A stretch of 6,136 nucleotides of DNA from Firmicutes bacterium UBA6418 (lineage in GTDB: Bacteria; Bacillota; Clostridia; Peptostreptococcales; Anaerovoracaceae). Below are positions 1 to 5,210 of this stretch, piece after piece. Position numbers and translations under genes: made by a program. The notes under the pieces were generated by a model. It ran no database searches and was not told the DNA's origin. It was given only the letters and a program-made list of their open reading frames with translations. Position 1 is the first letter of the stretch. Every line of letters starts with the position of its first letter. The stretch spans positions 1 through 6,136 of the forward strand of contig DJPG01000012.1 of the NCBI GenBank assembly GCA_002439735.1. The letters run 5' to 3'.

Positions 1-2
1 CT

Positions 3-30
3 TTGCAATCGGCCTTTTTCGTGCTATAAT
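3..30 (+). promoter_or_regulatory. Sigma-A promoter of the HU gene
   Basis: A TTGCAA -35 (3-8) and a perfect TATAAT -10 (25-30) are separated by 16 bases. A TGC just before the -10 (22-24) makes it an extended -10. Transcription should start near 37, leaving a ~92-nt leader that contains a weak CCAAT/ATTGG hairpin (69-87) before the ribosome site. The window begins just upstream, so further regulatory sites cannot be seen. Confidence 0.75.
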
Positions 31-128
31 ATTGCTATCTCGCCCAAGAACGTATGCCTGGCATCGCCCCAATCAAAGGATAATTGGTGCATGGGTATAA
101 ACGGGTGCAAAAAGGAGGAACAAAGGCG

Positions 129-401
129 ATGACCAAAAAAGAGCTTGTTGCATATGTAGCGGAAAAGACCAACCTTAGCAAAAAAGATGCGGAGGTCGCG
201 GTCAATGCGGTATTTGATGGCATCACTGAGGCGCTGAAAACCGGCAGCAAGGTCCAACTGGTTGGCTTTGGCAGTTTTGAAGTGAAGGAGCGTGCCGCGA
301 GAATGGGAAAAAATCCAGCCACCGGCGAAGCGATTGAGATCCCTGCTGGTAAAACCCCCGTCTTTAAGGCTGGAAAAGCGCTCAAGGACACGATCAAGTA
401 A
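129..401 (+). CDS. hup: HU family nucleoid DNA-binding protein
   Basis: This 90-aa protein has the usual length of bacterial HU, a dimeric nucleoid protein that binds and bends DNA with little sequence preference. Residues 1-40 form the helical dimerisation body (TKKELVAYVAEKTNLSKKDA). The family signature GFGSFEVKERAARMGKNPATG lies at 46-66, on the DNA-gripping arm, with the intercalating proline at P63. The ATG at 129 is preferred over an in-frame ATG at 84 because AAGGAGG (112-118) sits 10 bases upstream and the protein then begins exactly like other HU proteins. It is a single-gene unit between its own extended -10 promoter and a strong terminator at 426-455. Family assignment is near certain. 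IHF is unlikely, since Firmicutes normally carry HU. Confidence 0.97.
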   Translation: MTKKELVAYVAEKTNLSKKDAEVAVNAVFDGITEALKTGSKVQLVGFGSFEVKERAARMGKNPATGEAIEIPAGKTPVFKAGKALKDTIK

Positions 402-425
402 AACCAAAATACAGCATGGAAGATG

Positions 426-455
426 GACGGCTTGAGAAATCAGGCCGTCTTTTTC
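426..455 (+). terminator. Intrinsic terminator after the HU gene
   Basis: GACGGCTTGA (426-435) pairs with TCAGGCCGTC (440-449) over 10 bp with a single G-U pair. The loop is a GAAA tetraloop, and five T residues follow at 450-454. This is a textbook rho-independent terminator. It ends only 24 bases before the next start codon. Confidence 0.93.
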
Positions 456-478
456 TATGTGAATTTCAGGAGGTCGTT

Positions 479-1075
479 ATGAAAAAGGTAAAAATAAGTA
501 TCAGCGCAGTGTTAGCGGTGCTGTGCTGTATTCTCCTAAGCGCAGGTGTTGCCTATGCCACCGGCGACGACACAGACGGAACAGAACTCCAAGTAGCGCA
601 GCCTGTTATCCTGGAGGTTCAACTTGGCACTCAGTGGGCAGGCGTGGAATTCCAGCTCAAAACGGATGCCGGGCTTTACCCAGGTACAATTACCGTGGGC
701 CAGGACGGTGTTTTACGCACCGAATTAGGCAATAGCGGCAGCTATATTCTTTCCTGTCAGAGTTTCGGCGTTGCAGTGCCCAATCCCAGCGATACACAAA
801 GTCAGGATATGGTAGGACAGGAGTTTGACGTACCAGCAGCAAACGGAGCGTCAAACAATACGGAAAATGCGGAGAACAGGGCGCCAAATACAGAGGTGTA
901 CGATTCGGATCGACCGAGTGTTGGCGGAATTCCCGTGATACACCTCGTCTTGTTTGGCAGTGGCCTTCTTCTTGCGATAGGCGCACTGGTTGCCATGCGC
1001 CTTATCCGGAATCGACATCACACAGAACAAAACCCATATGATTTTGATGAGGACGATGATGACTATGGAGACTGA
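479..1075 (+). CDS. Predicted secreted, membrane-anchored protein with acidic cytoplasmic tail
   Basis: I do not recognise this 198-aa protein. Residues 1-28 look like a Sec signal peptide: KK near the start, a hydrophobic core, and AYA before the likely cleavage. Residues 30-120 look like a small beta-rich extracellular domain with a single cysteine (C93). Residues 121-150 are a polar, Asn/Pro-rich linker. One membrane helix spans about 152-174 and is followed by RLIRNRHH, a positive stop-transfer. The protein ends in a very acidic tail (DFDEDDDDYGD). The likely topology is N-terminus out, C-terminus in. No LPXTG sorting motif is present. The ATG at 479 is chosen over an in-frame ATG at 416 because AGGAGG (468-473) is 5 bases upstream, a signal peptide begins there, and the earlier start would lie before the HU terminator. 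No good promoter fits the gap, so expression probably depends on terminator readthrough. Confidence 0.85.
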   Translation: MKKVKISISAVLAVLCCILLSAGVAYATGDDTDGTELQVAQPVILEVQLGTQWAGVEFQLKTDAGLYPGTITVGQDGVLRTELGNSGSYILSCQSFGVAVPNPSDTQSQDMVGQEFDVPAANGASNNTENAENRAPNTEVYDSDRPSVGGIPVIHLVLFGSGLLLAIGALVAMRLIRNRHHTEQNPYDFDEDDDDYGD

Positions 1076-1081
1076 GGCACC

Positions 1082-1136
1082 GGCATTTAGGATGCCAGAC
1101 TCAGTCTGGAAGCAGCTGCTCTATTCCCAGACTGAG
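1082..1136. repeat. Overlapping inverted repeats that can form alternative hairpins
   Basis: CTCAGTCTGG (1100-1109) is perfectly complementary to CCAGACTGAG (1127-1136), giving a 10-bp stem with a 17-base loop. The middle arm can instead pair with an upstream copy, CCAGAC (1095-1100) with GTCTGG (1104-1109). A further small stem is GGCAT/ATGCC (1082-1096). No T-tract follows on the + strand (the next bases are ATTAAAATAAAAAA), so it is not a standard intrinsic terminator although it lies just after the stop codon at 1075. It may mark the 3' end of the mRNA or be a protein-binding site; the sequence does not decide this. Confidence 0.55.
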
Positions 1137-1161
1137 ATTAAAATAAAAAATGCAAAACTTT

Positions 1162-1198
1162 AAGGAATATCATAGTTGTAATAAATATAATATTCCTT
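1162..1198. repeat. AT-rich inverted repeat upstream of the structured-RNA promoter
   Basis: AAGGAATAT (1162-1170) and ATATTCCTT (1190-1198) are perfect 9-bp complements separated by 19 AT-rich bases. The right arm ends 6 bases before the -35 box at 1205. That spacing would suit an upstream operator or activator site, but no factor can be named. A TATAAT lies inside (1186-1191) without a matching -35. Confidence 0.45.
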
Positions 1199-1204
1199 TA
1201 GGAC

Positions 1205-1233
1205 TTGACTTTTGGGGTGCAATGTGCTAAGCT
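1205..1233 (+). promoter_or_regulatory. Promoter of the structured leader RNA and DUF3268 operon
   Basis: A TTGACT -35 (1205-1210) and a TAAGCT -10 (1228-1233) are separated by exactly 17 bases. A TGC extension sits directly before the -10 (1225-1227), which can compensate for the imperfect hexamer. The predicted start is about 1240, right at the 5' edge of the folded RNA described next; this agreement supports both calls. Confidence 0.65.
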
Positions 1234-1239
1234 ATAACC

Positions 1240-1466
1240 GTGGCAGGGGCTTGCACTCAGGCTTTCAGTACTTCGGAAGAGCTCCCGGAGTTAGACTCTC
1301 CCTGCAGGAGAGAAACTGTTACGGATTTGCGCACTGAGCGATCCATACGGTGCAAGCCACAACCGAACTCATTGGCCGGAAGGCTGCTTTGATGACAGGT
1401 ACGTGCTCGGTATATAGAAACCGACTTTGCCGTCCTTTGTTTTCATGCAGTTTTCCGGCCATTTTT
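1240..1466 (+). ncRNA. Structured leader RNA ending in a terminator (riboswitch-like or sRNA)
   Basis: About 227 nt. The 5' domain is closed by GGCTTGCAC (1248-1256) pairing with GTGCAAGCC (1350-1358), 9 bp perfect across a ~93-base interior. Inside are three hairpins: ACTTCGG/CCGGAGT (1270-1291), CTCTCC/GGAGAG (1296-1312, loop CTGCA), and GGAT..CGC/GCG..ATCC (1323-1344); CAGT/ACTG (1266-1269 with 1315-1318) can bracket the first two. The 3' domain is a long hairpin from 1373 to 1461 followed by T5. The TSS and terminator match the folded limits. It lies 28 bases before the DUF3268 start codon, so it is most simply a cis-regulatory leader with an attenuator; a stand-alone small RNA is the alternative. 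I recall a published candidate RNA class named after DUF3268 but cannot confirm a match here. No ligand can be inferred. RNase P, SRP and tmRNA hallmarks are absent. Confidence 0.7.
1373..1466 (+). terminator. Long-stem terminator of the leader RNA (likely attenuator)
   Basis: TGGCCGGAAGGCTGC (1373-1387) pairs with GCAGTTTTCCGGCCA (1447-1461) over 15 bp, including two G-U pairs, and is followed by TTTTT (1462-1466). Its unusually large apical part refolds into further helices: ATGA/TCAT (1392-1395 with 1443-1446), GG-ACG/CGTCC (1398-1403 with 1431-1435) and TCGGT/ACCGA (1407-1424). The Shine-Dalgarno of the next gene starts 13 bases after the U-tract, so termination here would switch the downstream operon off. 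Confidence 0.75.
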
Positions 1467-1493
1467 CTATATTCCGACGGAGGTGATAAAACT

Positions 1494-1958
1494 GTGAGAC
1501 ACAAGAAAAAGAAGAAAGGAATGAATCCGTCTCCAATGCGGTGCCAGTACTGTGGCGGCACGGTTGTGCTTCGCTCTGCGGACGGTATTTATCACGAAAA
1601 CCGCAACCATACCAAACTCTATGTTTGCAGCAATTATCCGCGCTGCGATGCTTATGTCCGTACCCATCCGGGTACAAATATTCCTGTAGGTACACTGGCC
1701 AACCGCGAGCTACGAACACTACGGAATCGGGCACACCATTATTTCGACCAACTGTATCTGAGTGGTTTAATGAGCAAGCAGGACGCCTATCTGTGGCTTG
1801 CCGGTATTCTTCAGGTTCCGCTGGCCAAGGCGCACATTGGCCTTCTCGGAGAATATTACTGTGGTGAGGTTATCACGGCAAGCAAGAAGCTTCTGGAGCA
1901 GCATCAAAAACAACACAGGGATCGGTTCCGCCCATGCAGAGGAGGCGAAGCTTCATGA
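1494..1958 (+). CDS. DUF3268 family zinc-finger protein
   Basis: This 154-aa protein has a run of five lysines near the N-terminus and a four-cysteine zinc finger of the topoisomerase C4 kind: C17-x2-C20 and C45-x5-C51, in CQYCGG and CSNYPRCDAYV. Residues 56-145 (HPGTNIPVGTLANRELR... to the end) match the conserved C-terminal part I know from DUF3268 proteins, which are frequent in Clostridia and in phage-like or conjugative DNA. Its role is unknown; nucleic-acid binding is inferred from the finger. The GTG start at 1494 is chosen because GGAGGTGAT (1479-1487), an extended match to the 16S anti-Shine-Dalgarno, lies 6 bases upstream; the later ATG at 1521 has no usable spacing. It is preceded by a terminator-bearing leader RNA and overlaps the sigma-factor gene by four bases (ATGA), implying translational coupling. 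Confidence 0.88.
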   Translation: MRHKKKKKGMNPSPMRCQYCGGTVVLRSADGIYHENRNHTKLYVCSNYPRCDAYVRTHPGTNIPVGTLANRELRTLRNRAHHYFDQLYLSGLMSKQDAYLWLAGILQVPLAKAHIGLLGEYYCGEVITASKKLLEQHQKQHRDRFRPCRGGEAS

Positions 1959-2470
1959 CACTTACGCAATCTCAAAGAGAGAAAGTAGAGCAAAATCTCG
2001 GCCTTGTCGGGAAAGTGATTAAGGACAAGGTACATAACCCTGGCACGGGCAGCATCTATAGCTATGATGACCTTTATCAGATCGGCTGCATCGGCCTCTG
2101 CAAGGCGGCATACAGCGACAAGGGTGGGTGTTTTTCTACATATGCATATCGACTGATCTGGAACGAGATCTGCACAGCTCTGATCTATGCCAATCGACGA
2201 GCAGCGAAAGAATGCGAATTGATCCCGGAAATAGCTGGGCACGAAGATTGCGCAGATACATATCACGAATTGGACATCATTCTCGAGCGATTAGAATCGA
2301 GGTGTTCCGAAGCGATGGCAAAGGGAATCCGTGCACTTCGTCTCAGCGCGGAGGGATATTCCTGTGCAGAGATTGGAAGCGTACTTGGGGAGAGCGACAA
2401 ATGTGTCGCTGCCCGGATTTCTCGTACCCGAAAATATCTCCGTTCGCATCCGGAACTTGTTCCATTCTGA
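1955..2470 (+). CDS. Small sigma-70-like RNA polymerase sigma factor
   Basis: This 171-aa protein has the two core parts of a short sigma factor. Residues 37-72 carry the region 2 pattern (DDLYQIGCIGLCKA, then GGCFSTYAYRLIWNEI), which binds core polymerase and the -10 element. Residues 125-162 form a region 4-like helix-turn-helix (GIRALRLSAEGYSCAEIGSVLGES...) that would read the -35. No region 1 or region 3 is evident, so it resembles accessory or phage-type factors rather than the housekeeping one. The ATG at 1955 has AGAGGAGG (1938-1945) 9 bases upstream and overlaps the DUF3268 stop as ATGA. Its target promoters cannot be deduced. The hairpin after its stop separates it from the signal peptidase gene. 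Its tie to DUF3268 suggests joint expression. Confidence 0.87.
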   Translation: MTLTQSQREKVEQNLGLVGKVIKDKVHNPGTGSIYSYDDLYQIGCIGLCKAAYSDKGGCFSTYAYRLIWNEICTALIYANRRAAKECELIPEIAGHEDCADTYHELDIILERLESRCSEAMAKGIRALRLSAEGYSCAEIGSVLGESDKCVAARISRTRKYLRSHPELVPF

Positions 2471-2497
2471 TAGATGATCCAAATTCAATAACAATAA

Positions 2498-2548
2498 AAC
2501 GGCCTCTCTTCTCAGTTAAAACACTGCGGAGGGAGGCTGTTGCCTTTT
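2498..2548. terminator. 19-bp hairpin between sigma and signal peptidase genes
   Basis: The arms 2498-2516 and 2523-2541 pair over 19 positions, with three G-U pairs and one mismatch, closing a TAAAAC loop. On the + strand it is followed by GCCTTTT (2542-2548), a modest T-tract that runs straight into the peptidase Shine-Dalgarno. On the - strand the stem is followed by ATTGTTATTG, also T-rich. It could act as a partial or bidirectional terminator, or as an mRNA processing or stability element inside the operon. Confidence 0.65.
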
Positions 2549-2558
2549 GGAGGAAGCT

Positions 2559-2954
2559 ATGAAATTGTTCAAAAACAACGCCCACTGGCTGTTCATTCCG
2601 ATTCTGCTTTCGCTCCTACTGCTGATCCTCATGAAAACGGTACTTTTCCTTGGGTATATACCGACCGAGTCCATGGAGCCGACATTAAAGAAGAACTCGT
2701 TTGTTCTGGGGATGCGGCTGTACGGAGATCTGGCGGACGGAGATATTATTATTTTTGAGAAGGATGGGCGGCTGCTTGTTAAGCGTATTGCGGCGTCAGG
2801 CGGTGAAGCTATCGTTCGGAATGGTATTACAACGATCGTCCCGGAGAATTGCTATTATGTTTTGGGCGATAACGTTGAACATTCCTACGATTCCCGCTTT
2901 TGGCTGGATCCCTTCGTGAAGGAGGATAGTATAAAGGCAAAACTTTTGAATTGA
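2559..2954 (+). CDS. lepB: Compact type I signal peptidase (S26 family)
   Basis: This 131-aa membrane-bound serine protease would cleave signal peptides from exported proteins on the outer face of the membrane. Residues 11-33 form one hydrophobic segment. The catalytic serine is S38 in PTESMEPTL, the general-base lysine is K75 in LLVKRIAASGGE, and the conserved substrate-pocket and structural box is GDNVEHSYDSRFW (103-115). All catalytic residues are present, although the protein is clearly shorter than the 170-200 aa usual for Gram-positive enzymes, because the loop between boxes is minimal. The ATG at 2559 follows GGAGG (2549-2553) by 5 bases; a TTG at 2547 would place the ribosome site inside the gene. 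No promoter is visible in the 88-base gap, so it probably shares the DUF3268-sigma transcript. Specialised substrates are possible but unproven. Confidence 0.92.
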   Translation: MKLFKNNAHWLFIPILLSLLLLILMKTVLFLGYIPTESMEPTLKKNSFVLGMRLYGDLADGDIIIFEKDGRLLVKRIAASGGEAIVRNGITTIVPENCYYVLGDNVEHSYDSRFWLDPFVKEDSIKAKLLN

Positions 2955-2967
2955 ACTTCCGTTCAAT
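2950..2967 (+). other. Hairpin over the signal peptidase stop codon
   Basis: ATTGAAC (2950-2956) and GTTCAAT (2961-2967) are perfect complements around a TTCC loop, and the TGA stop (2952-2954) lies inside the 5' arm. A second perfect hairpin, CAGCGA/TCGCTG with loop AAC, lies at 3019-3033, followed by TTAAAAT. Neither has a proper U-tract, so termination is only a possibility; 3' end protection is another. Confidence 0.4.
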
Positions 2968-3082
2968 GGGACCGCACAAGGAGCGCGACGCAGCACTTAT
3001 GCAGTTTTGTGCAAGCATCAGCGAAACTCGCTGTTAAAATGTGATTACATTCAAAAAACTCGCTCATTTTTTGTGGATTCGA

Positions 3083-3111
3083 TTGATTTCGCAGCCTGCA
3101 CTTGCTATAAT
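3083..3111 (+). promoter_or_regulatory. Promoter of the first AAA/DUF4143 ATPase
   Basis: A TTGATT -35 (3083-3088), a 17-base spacer and a perfect TATAAT (3106-3111) with a TGC extension (3103-3105) are present. The start would be near 3117, leaving a very short leader of about 18 bases that holds little more than the Shine-Dalgarno. This separates the ATPase from the signal peptidase operon. Confidence 0.82.
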
Positions 3112-3134
3112 AGAGAGGACAGGAGGCGATGATT

Positions 3135-4475
3135 ATGCTGTATCTGAAGAGAAAGATCGATGCTTTTCTATCCTCATGGAAAGCAAATCCGGATCGAAAA
3201 CCACTTATCGTCAAGGGCCCCCGGCAGGTTGGTAAGACAGAATCCATTACCCGTTTTGGCAGTATAAATTATACGAGCGTCATCTACATCAACTTTGTAG
3301 AGGAACCGAAGTACAAGATGATTACAGCGGACGGGTATAAGGCAGATGACATTATCAAGAACATCTCCCGCATAGACCCTTCCAAGCGATTCATTGAGGG
3401 GGAAACCTTGCTGTTTTTCGATGAGCTGCAGGAGTTTCCCAATATTGCAACATCTCTGAAATTCTTTAAGTTGGACGGTCGGTTTGATGTCATCTGCAGC
3501 GGCTCCATGCTGGGTATCAATTATCGGAAGATTGAGAGCAACAGTGTAGGATATAAAACAGACTATGAGATGTTTTCACTGGACTTTGAGGAATTTCTGT
3601 GGGCAAAGGGATATGATGACAGCTTTATCGCGGAGATGCTCACCCATATGCAGAATTTGACGCCCTTTAACGATGTAGAGATGTCCGTATGCAGCGAGTT
3701 GTTCCTGGATTATTGTATCTTAGGCGGAATGCCTGCCGTTGTAAGGGAATTTATTACAAAGGGTACCTTTGAAGGGTCGCTGGATATCCAACGGCAGCTC
3801 ATTGCAGACTACAGAGAGGACATTCGCAAGTACGCCGAAGGCATTGACCAGACGCGAATATTGAATGTGTTTGACCATATACCGGTCCAGTTGGCAAAGG
3901 ATTATAAGAAATTTCAGATTTCCAAGGTGGCGTCCGGCGCGCGGTTCCGTGACTACCGGGGCTGCATCGAGTGGCTGGACGATGCCGGTATGGTAAATAT
4001 CTGCTATTGTCTGCAATTCCCCGAACTGCCGCTGCAGGGTAACTACGATGAGACCAAGTACAAAATCTACTTCGCAGATAGTGGTCTCCTAGTTGCTATG
4101 CTTGACGAAGAGGCGCAGGAGGATCTGCGGACAAATAAGAACCTTGGTGTCTACAAAGGCGCACTCTACGAAAATATTGTAGGCGAGGCGCTTGTCAAGG
4201 CCGGATATAAGCTCTATTACTACAAGCGGGAGGATTCGACGCTGGAGCAGGATTTCTTTGTCAGAACTGCAGACGCACTGATTCCCATAGAGGTCAAGGC
4301 AAAAAACGGCACCGCCAAATCTATCCGTACACTGATCAACAGCGAAAAATACGGAGACATCCGCTGCGGAATTAAGTTTACTGGCGGCAACATCGGTTTC
4401 AGCAATGACATCTACACGTTCCCCTACTTCTGCGCCTTCCTACTGAAACGGTATTTGGCAGAGGCAGAGCTGTGA
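3135..4475 (+). CDS. AAA ATPase with DUF4143 C-terminal domain
   Basis: This 446-aa protein has the usual length and two-part build of the AAA_14/DUF4143 family. The Walker A motif is GPRQVGKT (28-35, K34) and Walker B is LLFFDELQE (92-100, D96/E97). SGSMLG (122-127) occupies the sensor-1 position. The C-terminal half carries the DUF4143 pattern, including YFADSGLL and ALYENIVGEALVK. It ends in a nuclease-like signature, EQD (371-373) and IEVKAK (385-390), reminiscent of the D..ExK core of PD-(D/E)XK folds. The family is abundant, often multi-copy, in anaerobes, and its physiological role is not settled. The ATG at 3135 is favoured over 3129 because AGGAGG (3121-3126) is then 8 bases away rather than 2. 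It has its own strong promoter and looks monocistronic. A second, different member begins at 5964. Confidence 0.92.
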   Translation: MLYLKRKIDAFLSSWKANPDRKPLIVKGPRQVGKTESITRFGSINYTSVIYINFVEEPKYKMITADGYKADDIIKNISRIDPSKRFIEGETLLFFDELQEFPNIATSLKFFKLDGRFDVICSGSMLGINYRKIESNSVGYKTDYEMFSLDFEEFLWAKGYDDSFIAEMLTHMQNLTPFNDVEMSVCSELFLDYCILGGMPAVVREFITKGTFEGSLDIQRQLIADYREDIRKYAEGIDQTRILNVFDHIPVQLAKDYKKFQISKVASGARFRDYRGCIEWLDDAGMVNICYCLQFPELPLQGNYDETKYKIYFADSGLLVAMLDEEAQEDLRTNKNLGVYKGALYENIVGEALVKAGYKLYYYKREDSTLEQDFFVRTADALIPIEVKAKNGTAKSIRTLINSEKYGDIRCGIKFTGGNIGFSNDIYTFPYFCAFLLKRYLAEAEL

Positions 4476-4544
4476 ACCCCGGATCAGGCGCAAGGTGAGT
4501 ACTCATCCTCCATGCCTAACCAGCACGTCCTACGAAAACCGAAA

Positions 4545-4580
4545 GGCCGGTGATCTACGCAACCGCACAGATCACTGGCT
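4545..4580. terminator. 12-bp hairpin downstream of the ATPase gene
   Basis: The arms 4545-4556 and 4569-4580 pair over 12 bp (two G-U) around a 12-base loop. Neither side has a full T-tract: the + side continues CGTACTTTG, while the - side continues TTTCGGTTTTCG and is the better one. It lies 70 bases after the ATPase stop. It may terminate that transcript weakly or protect from the opposite direction. Confidence 0.4.
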
Positions 4581-4596
4581 CGTACTTTGACCGCAG

Positions 4597-4809
4597 ATGA
4601 CTCTCATAAAAAGCATCTGTAACAACTGCGGCAAGGACATCACCGGGCAGACGACCCAGCACATGAAGGAATCGCTGCTTTCCGATGGATACTGCGGAAG
4701 CTACCACAGCGAACGGGTGCAGACACAGGCGGCATGAGACGAGCAGGTGCAGGTGGGCACGGCATGGAACGAGACCGTCACCAGTTCTGGATGCGGTGCG
4801 AGAAAATAA
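4597..4809 (+). pseudogene. Degraded cysteine-motif surface-protein fragment
   Basis: The ATG at 4597 opens 46 codons that end at TGA 4735-4737. Reading on in the same frame gives DEQVQVGTAWNETVTSSG before a TAA at 4807. The first part holds C8-x2-C11 (ICNNCGKDITG), a central H22 and a later C33 (GYCGSYHSERVQT). CxxCG...H...CG.Y followed by VQ-x-GTAWNETVT resembles, from memory, a small module found in large secreted Clostridia proteins. The same-frame similarity on both sides of the TGA argues that the stop is a mutation. No Shine-Dalgarno precedes the ATG, and no signal peptide or anchor remains, so this is likely a leftover of a longer gene. The attribution rests on pattern memory. An alternative is a non-coding stretch with chance similarity. 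Confidence 0.45.
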
Positions 4810-4812
4810 GCG

Positions 4813-4855
4813 CACCGAAAAGAGAAAAGCCTCCGGTCAAGATGGCTGGAGGCTT
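4813..4855 (-). terminator. Terminator of the 106-aa gene (- strand)
   Basis: The arms 4827-4839 and 4843-4855 pair over 13 bp (two G-U) with a three-base loop. Read on the - strand, the stem runs directly into TTTTCTCTTTTC, a good U-tract, and its outer bases overlap the stop codon of the gene ending at 4854. No T-tract follows on the + strand, so its direction is clear. Confidence 0.85.
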
Positions 4856-5174
4856 ATGCAAAGAGTCGTTCCGGGTTATGGCGTCGTATAATCTCGATGC
4901 AGTCGATGGCGTCCGTGTCATCCTCGAATGCGATGAGGGACTTGACGTTCTGCATGACCCACTTCGCTTTTGAGAGCATGGATAATGCGAGGCATTGAGA
5001 TTCCACCTCATCGCCGACTTTGGCTTTCCATGTTCCGTGGCCGATACGTGTGACGCCGTATCTCTCGACGTTTCGGCCGACGTAATCGTAGAGGGTATCG
5101 AGGTCGTATCCGTTCGCGGCGGCTTTTCCCTCGTCGAATTCTATGGTGAAACTCCAAGGCTGCTTCGTTTCCAT
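4854..5174 (-). CDS. Hypothetical 106-aa protein
   Basis: I cannot name this family. The protein is soluble, with no signal peptide or membrane segment. It begins with PWSFTIEFDEGKAAANGYDLDTLYDYVGRN (from residue 5) and ends with an acidic middle and basic end (FEDDTDAIDCIEIIRRHNPERL). There are two cysteines but no metal motif. From memory, short proteins opening with a PWSFTIEF-like phrase occur as hypotheticals in Clostridia accessory DNA. The ATG at 5174 is chosen over 5180 because AAAGG then lies 9 bases upstream; starting at 5180 leaves almost no spacing. The gene has its own - strand promoter (5211-5239) and a strong terminator at its stop, so it is an intact, separately expressed unit among decayed neighbours. 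Confidence 0.72.
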   Translation of the reverse strand: METKQPWSFTIEFDEGKAAANGYDLDTLYDYVGRNVERYGVTRIGHGTWKAKVGDEVESQCLALSMLSKAKWVMQNVKSLIAFEDDTDAIDCIEIIRRHNPERLFA

Positions 5175-5210
5175 AATCATCCGCCTTTCAATATAGTTTT
5201 CTACATATTT

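Noticed and set aside
1186..1191. TATAAT as the operon promoter
   Set aside because: No acceptable -35 lies 16-18 bases upstream (AGGAAT is found there); it lies within the loop of an AT-rich inverted repeat.
1240..1466. RNase P RNA, SRP RNA, tmRNA or 6S RNA as identity of the structured RNA
   Set aside because: The conserved RNase P cores, the SRP tetraloop/GGAAGCAGC region and the tmRNA tag/tRNA-like ends are absent, and the fold is a multi-branch domain plus terminator rather than the single long 6S hairpin.
1350..1493. Upstream in-frame extension of the DUF3268 gene from a GTG at 1350
   Set aside because: It would translate through the P1 helix and the terminator hairpin; the extra residues do not resemble DUF3268, and the Shine-Dalgarno with correct spacing serves the GTG at 1494.
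3025..3065. Direct repeat AAACTCGCT before the ATPase promoter as a possible site
   Set aside because: Only two copies; the first is part of a simple hairpin, and no further pattern supports a binding site.
4735..4737. TGA as a selenocysteine codon
   Set aside because: The fragment has no redox-type context at the TGA, no clear SECIS-like hairpin directly after it, no ribosome site before its ATG, and a second stop soon after; decay is simpler.
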